Shown here piece after piece: positions 40,848 through 43,987 of a DNA stretch of 43,987 nucleotides. Origin of the DNA: a bacterium (GTDB taxonomy: Bacteria > Zixibacteria > MSB-5A5 > GN15 > FEB-12). The DNA lies in assembly GCA_030605565.1 (NCBI GenBank), contig JAUWIB010000020.1:1-43987 (forward strand), given 5' to 3'. Position 1 is the first letter of the stretch. Every line of letters starts with the position of its first letter. Both the position numbers and the translations under genes were made by a program. The notes beneath the pieces were generated by a model that searched no databases, was not told where the DNA came from, and saw only the letters and a list, made by a program, of their open reading frames with translations.

Positions 40848-41219
40848 ATGACGGATGTAGCGAGCAAAGAGCATGTAGAAGCGTTTCTTGCGAAAGTTGT
40901 GGAATGTGTGGAGAAAGGCCAGTTCCTGCGTGTGGATCGCCCGAAGAACCTGCAAACCTGCGCAGACCTGGACATCAGCCCAGCCGAACAAATAGAGCAC
41001 ATAATCCGACTTACTTGTTCGAACTACTACCGCGGTCCAAAGCCCGACAGGTCGAGTCCGTATCGGACGGCATGCGAGTTTGGAAAGATGATTAATGATC
41101 GGGAGATATACATCAAACTGGTCGTCGGTGAGAGATCTGGATTGATGAATGCGAGGTGTATCTCGTTTCACACCCCAGAGCAGCGGATTGATTATCCATT
41201 GAGGGAAAGTGAGGATTGA
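40848..41219 (+). CDS. MqsR-like (RelE-fold) toxin
   Basis: A 123-residue protein. By eye it follows the MqsR layout: N-terminal helix AKVVECVEKGQFLRV, a middle LDISPAEQIEHIIRLTCSNYYRGP that corresponds to the helix followed by SDFYKS in MqsR, then EFGKMINDREIYIKLVVGE and a last strand ARCISFHTP. MqsR is an RNase that cleaves mRNA at GCU. Here the residues known from E. coli MqsR are not all matched, so the activity is inferred from fold pattern and partner. The partner, 1 nt downstream, has the MqsA-like zinc finger. The toxin-before-antitoxin order is that of mqsRA. Composition is AT-richer than the hsl genes. Confidence 0.65.
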   Translation: MTDVASKEHVEAFLAKVVECVEKGQFLRVDRPKNLQTCADLDISPAEQIEHIIRLTCSNYYRGPKPDRSSPYRTACEFGKMINDREIYIKLVVGERSGLMNARCISFHTPEQRIDYPLRESED

Positions 41220-41220
41220 A

Positions 41221-42231
41221 ATGCCGGAAAGCCTCTGTCCCCATTGCGACGAAGTAGTTGAGTTTGAGAGCATATCTCAAAACGAGGAGTACCCACTCAA
41301 GAAAGGTCGTGTTGAAATATCTGCTCAACTCTCTAAGTGTCCGGCATGCGGTGGTACTTTTACGGATATGATGCAGGAGGAGTTTAATTACGGTCTTGCG
41401 GTCGAACTATTTCGTAAACAGAATAACCTTCTATTCCCACATGAGATTGCGAGTATCCGCAAAAAGTACGGCCTTTCACAAAGGCAGCTTTGCGCTCTAC
41501 TTGGATGGTCACCCGCAACTCTCTCTTCATACGAGAACAACAAAATCCAAGAGCAAGCCCACAATCAAGTGCTACTGTTCCTTCGCGAAGCATGGAATAT
41601 GAAGAGACTTCTCGAGGTCCAGCGCAAGAACCTGTACGACAAGGTTGCTGCAAAACTCGAAAAGCGTGTCGAAGAACTGATAGTTGAAGAACGAGAGTCG
41701 CTTGAACGTCACCAGTTGAATTCAATTTACGAAGACATTCCTGTAGGAATAATGACAGGCAACCGGTCTTTTGATCTGCGTCGTTTTGTGCAGGCTGCTG
41801 TCTACATGCTGAAACGCTCTGGTCCTGAATTCAAAACCAAATTCCTCAAATTGCCGTTCTATGCAGATTTTCTGTCGTTCAAACGTTACAACAATTCGAT
41901 TACGGGGGCGGTGTACGCACATCTACTGCATGGCCCTGTGCCGGATCAGTTCTTGTGCCTGATCGACTTCTTGGAGCGAGAAGGACACGTAGAGGTTTCT
42001 GTCAGGGAGTTCGAGGGTGGCGGGGGTGAAGTACTAACCGCGATCACCACACCGGACACAGATTGCTTTTCCAGAGAAGAGATTCGCATCCTAGACAAGG
42101 TTGCGGATAAGTTCAAGGGCCGTTCGGCGAAATGGACTAGAGACTACTCACATGACGAGGTCGCTTACAAAGAGACCGAACTTTCTGAGAAGATCAGCTA
42201 CGAGTTTGCCAAGGAACTGAGGATCGACTGA
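41221..42231 (+). CDS. Antitoxin with MqsA-like zinc finger, HTH and Panacea (DUF4065) domain
   Basis: A 336-residue protein. Residues 6-43 carry two zinc-ligand pairs (CPHC, C6/C9; CPAC, C40/C43), as in MqsA/YgiT. Residues about 80-125 are a Cro-type helix-turn-helix (ASIRKKYGLSQRQLCALLGW, PATLSSYENNKIQ). A coiled linker follows, and from about 190 to the end lies a SocA-like Panacea/DUF4065 domain (DLRRFVQAAVYMLKRSG, LLHGPVPDQFLCLIDFLEREG, FSREEIRILDKV). Panacea is a chaperone-like antitoxin domain that neutralises many unrelated toxins; the HTH likely represses the shared promoter at 40815-40843. GTGAGGA precedes the ATG, just behind the toxin stop. It is convergent with the LiaF-like gene. 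Confidence 0.82.
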   Translation: MPESLCPHCDEVVEFESISQNEEYPLKKGRVEISAQLSKCPACGGTFTDMMQEEFNYGLAVELFRKQNNLLFPHEIASIRKKYGLSQRQLCALLGWSPATLSSYENNKIQEQAHNQVLLFLREAWNMKRLLEVQRKNLYDKVAAKLEKRVEELIVEERESLERHQLNSIYEDIPVGIMTGNRSFDLRRFVQAAVYMLKRSGPEFKTKFLKLPFYADFLSFKRYNNSITGAVYAHLLHGPVPDQFLCLIDFLEREGHVEVSVREFEGGGGEVLTAITTPDTDCFSREEIRILDKVADKFKGRSAKWTRDYSHDEVAYKETELSEKISYEFAKELRID

Positions 42232-42237
42232 CCCCCC

Positions 42238-42969
42238 CTACACCTTGTGCACTTTGATGTCGCCGATGAAGTTGTGAGCGGCAATATACAGCTTGCGCTC
42301 GGCTGAAGAATAATCATCGGTCTGAAAATCGATGTTGTTGCCGAAACCGGAGGTGCGACGGTCGGTCAATTCGAGATCACCGATGAAGTTGGAGCAACTG
42401 GCAAAGAACGGCATATCCATCGGTACGAAGACACGAATGTCGCCGATGAAACCGGAAATGATCAGGCGGTTCAGACCCGGACCCAACTGCGCACCATGCA
42501 ACTTGATTTCGACATCACCGATCCCCGACGACATTTCGACACTGACGAGACTGCGACCGTTGAGATCGATCACCATGTCACCCAGGAGCTTGCTGTACTT
42601 CAGCTTGCCCGGCGTCTCGGTGTGCGGTGCTTCGGAAACGCTAGGTCCGGCATCACCGACAAATCCGCTGGCGGCAGCGTCGGCCTGACGGTCAGCAAAC
42701 CTGCCCGGATCATCGGAAGAGGAAGAGGACGTCCAGGTTGAACTCCTGGCGCCGCTGCTCGTGTCGACATGAATGTGGATATCGCCGACCCCAAACGCCT
42801 GACGGCGGCGGCGCAGGATGAGCCAGATGCCTATTCCAATCAAGGCAAAGGGGAGAACAAAGCGCACCAAATCCACGAAGCCGAACACGAAGATACTCAT
42901 CGTCTGGCCCAGAAAGAACATTCCGAGCAAAATCAATATGACGCCCAGGACTATCTTCCTACCGCTCAT
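42238..42969 (-). CDS. LiaF-like membrane protein
   Basis: A 243-residue protein. Two hydrophobic helices at the N-terminus (VLGVILILLGMFFLGQTM and LVRFVLPFALIGIGIWLIL) end in RRRR. A low-complexity Ser/Asp linker (about 70-110) leads to a beta-helical C-terminal domain with repeated F/LxGDxxI units (KLLGDMVIDL, SGIGDVEIKL, SGFIGDIRVFV, SNFIGDLELT, HNFIGDIKVH), as in LiaF/DUF2154. In Firmicutes LiaF restrains the LiaRS envelope-stress system; no LiaRS is in the window. GGAAGGTG lies 4 nt before the ATG. It ends 6 nt from the antitoxin's stop without a visible shared terminator. Confidence 0.8.
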   Translation of the reverse strand: MSGRKIVLGVILILLGMFFLGQTMSIFVFGFVDLVRFVLPFALIGIGIWLILRRRRQAFGVGDIHIHVDTSSGARSSTWTSSSSSDDPGRFADRQADAAASGFVGDAGPSVSEAPHTETPGKLKYSKLLGDMVIDLNGRSLVSVEMSSGIGDVEIKLHGAQLGPGLNRLIISGFIGDIRVFVPMDMPFFASCSNFIGDLELTDRRTSGFGNNIDFQTDDYSSAERKLYIAAHNFIGDIKVHKV

Positions 42970-43197
42970 AAAACACCTTCCACAGAGCTTTCATCTCCTG
43001 TAAGATACGTAATATCCGTCGTGCTGTTGCTTGAGGCAAGGATTTATCTGTTTGCTCCGAACTCCAGACAAGGATGGCGGCGACCGGCTTGGCATTACGA
43101 GTAGCCGGGGAAATTGGGGTGACCCGGATTGCACCACAAATCAGATGTGAGTGACGTTTTTGGTTGATTCTTGCCGCCTGAAGTCGATCCATACATT

Positions 43198-43737
43198 ATG
43201 GCGCGTGTGATGGAACCAGTTCCGGGACGGTTGATACTGTCGATAATCTACTCTTCGATGGATGCTCTGGCCGACTGTCTCCAGACACTGGAGCGGCGGT
43301 TCGGCCGGGTCCAGTTTGAGACGGCTGAGATCGCCTGTGCCAGGGCGGAACGTTATCGTGAAGAGATGGGTGCGAACATCTACCGCCGTTTCCTCTCTTT
43401 TGAGCAGCCGGTCGCGAGGTCGTCACTGGCATCCATAAAAGCGATCTGCCACAAGATCGAACCGAACTTCGCCGACCACGTCGACGACTACCATTTCCGC
43501 ACCGTCAACATCGATCCCGGCATTATGACACCTCACAACCTGGTGATGGCCTCGCACCACGAGTACGGTCACAGTGTCTATCTTACCAACGGTGTCTTCA
43601 GTGAACTGACGCTGGTCTGGTCGCAGGGCCGGTTTGTGCGATTGCCGTGGACCAATCCTGACTTCTTTGATGACGAAGCGGTGGATCTTTTCGAGCGAGT
43701 GCGCGCCTGCTTTGAAATGGTCAGCGATCCGGTTTAG
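43198..43737 (+). CDS. DUF4416 family protein
   Basis: A 179-residue cytosolic protein of unknown function. Family segments: MARVMEPVPGRLILSIIYSS at the start, LERRFGRVQFE, REEMGANIYRRFLSFEQP, LASIKAICHKIE, FRTVNIDPGIMTPHNLVMASHHE, HSVYLTNGVFSELTLVW and RLPWTNPDFF (spoken of as GRFVRLPWTNPDFFDDEA). The ATG at 43198 matches the usual first residues of the family; the TTG at 43171 would add nine unconserved residues. No ribosome site is evident at either. It stands alone before the edge of the window. Confidence 0.8.
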   Translation: MARVMEPVPGRLILSIIYSSMDALADCLQTLERRFGRVQFETAEIACARAERYREEMGANIYRRFLSFEQPVARSSLASIKAICHKIEPNFADHVDDYHFRTVNIDPGIMTPHNLVMASHHEYGHSVYLTNGVFSELTLVWSQGRFVRLPWTNPDFFDDEAVDLFERVRACFEMVSDPV

Positions 43738-43987
43738 CAGCAGTTTTCCCCGGCAACCTTGATCTGTTTGTGTACGGCAGATGTCCAGAGGCTGTCCGCT
43801 ACGATAAAAGTCAAGGGTGATTTTGTATGAGGCAGTCCTTTTTCACAATTATCGTTTTGTAGAGTTTCGGATAGGAATTTCGATAGATGTCTTTACAATC
43901 TGCTATTCGTGGTTCTTCCACATGTTACCCATTCGGAAAGTCGGACGTGAAGATATTTTCTGAATGCTCAATCCAAGCTCTGCTCCT
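43738..43987. other. Right edge, no gene seen
   Basis: After the DUF4416 stop there is a degenerate hairpin unit, GTGTACGGCAGATGTCC (43770-43786) with a mutated partner arm, related to the GGCAGATGTCC family, and then AT-richer sequence without a recognisable start, promoter or protein. Confidence 0.4.

Overview
The window looks like a fragment of a bacterial chromosome of moderately high GC. The organism is probably anaerobic or facultative and belongs to the FCB side of the tree; a Zixibacteria-like lineage is my best guess. This is an inference from gene content: a PorV/PorQ-type outer-membrane protein, a DUF2723 membrane glycosyltransferase-like protein, a DUF4159/DUF4175/TPR cluster, a LiaF-like protein, DUF4416, and xerC-hslV-hslU synteny. 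No rRNA, tRNA, CRISPR array or intact transposase was seen.

Layout. (1) 1-2200: minus-strand PorV/PorQ-like barrel and a secreted Cys-rich HMA protein with its own terminator. (2) 2398-11698: a plus-strand catabolic block: small CxxC protein, Zn alcohol dehydrogenase, 3-hydroxyacyl-CoA dehydrogenase, crotonase, acyl-CoA dehydrogenase, then a four-gene 2-oxoacid:ferredoxin oxidoreductase operon (gamma, flavoprotein/ferredoxin fusion, alpha, beta). (3) 11712-17911: a leuA-like/leuC/leuD/leuB-like set interrupted by an AT-richer AAA-DUF4143 ATPase gene. (4) 18050-21789: a divergent thiolase and an ADP-forming acyl-CoA synthetase. (5) 21983-31888: a HTH-DUF2087 regulator, a DUF2723 protein and the TPR/DUF4175/DUF4159 envelope cluster. 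(6) 32016-33731: a lone OLD/PARIS-like ATPase-TOPRIM protein flanked by repeats. (7) 34308-40737: HEAT-cyclophilin fusion, periplasmic protein, adenosine-specific kinase, xerC, hslV, hslU. (8) 40815-42231: an MqsR-like toxin with a zinc-finger/HTH/Panacea antitoxin. (9) 42238-43737: LiaF-like and DUF4416 proteins.

How the genes fit together. Thiolase, hydroxyacyl-CoA dehydrogenase, crotonase and acyl-CoA dehydrogenase make a beta-oxidation (or reverse) spiral. The 2-oxoacid oxidoreductase makes acyl-CoA plus reduced ferredoxin, and the ADP-forming synthetase can turn acyl-CoA into acid plus ATP. The fused flavoprotein could pass electrons between ferredoxin and NAD(P)H. This suggests a peptide or fatty-acid fermenting core.

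The most unusual material is non-coding. Many gaps hold hairpins that share flanks (GTAGG or GTGGGCGG) and design but have different, self-complementary stems. A second, MITE-like family carries GTTGAAAAAC...TTATCAACAC ends. Two genes (the CxxC protein and porB) appear to have taken such hairpin insertions at their 5' ends and to use a regenerated start. Several genes have a well-formed promoter whose -10 box lies 4-8 nt before the ATG and lack a Shine-Dalgarno site, suggesting leaderless mRNAs.
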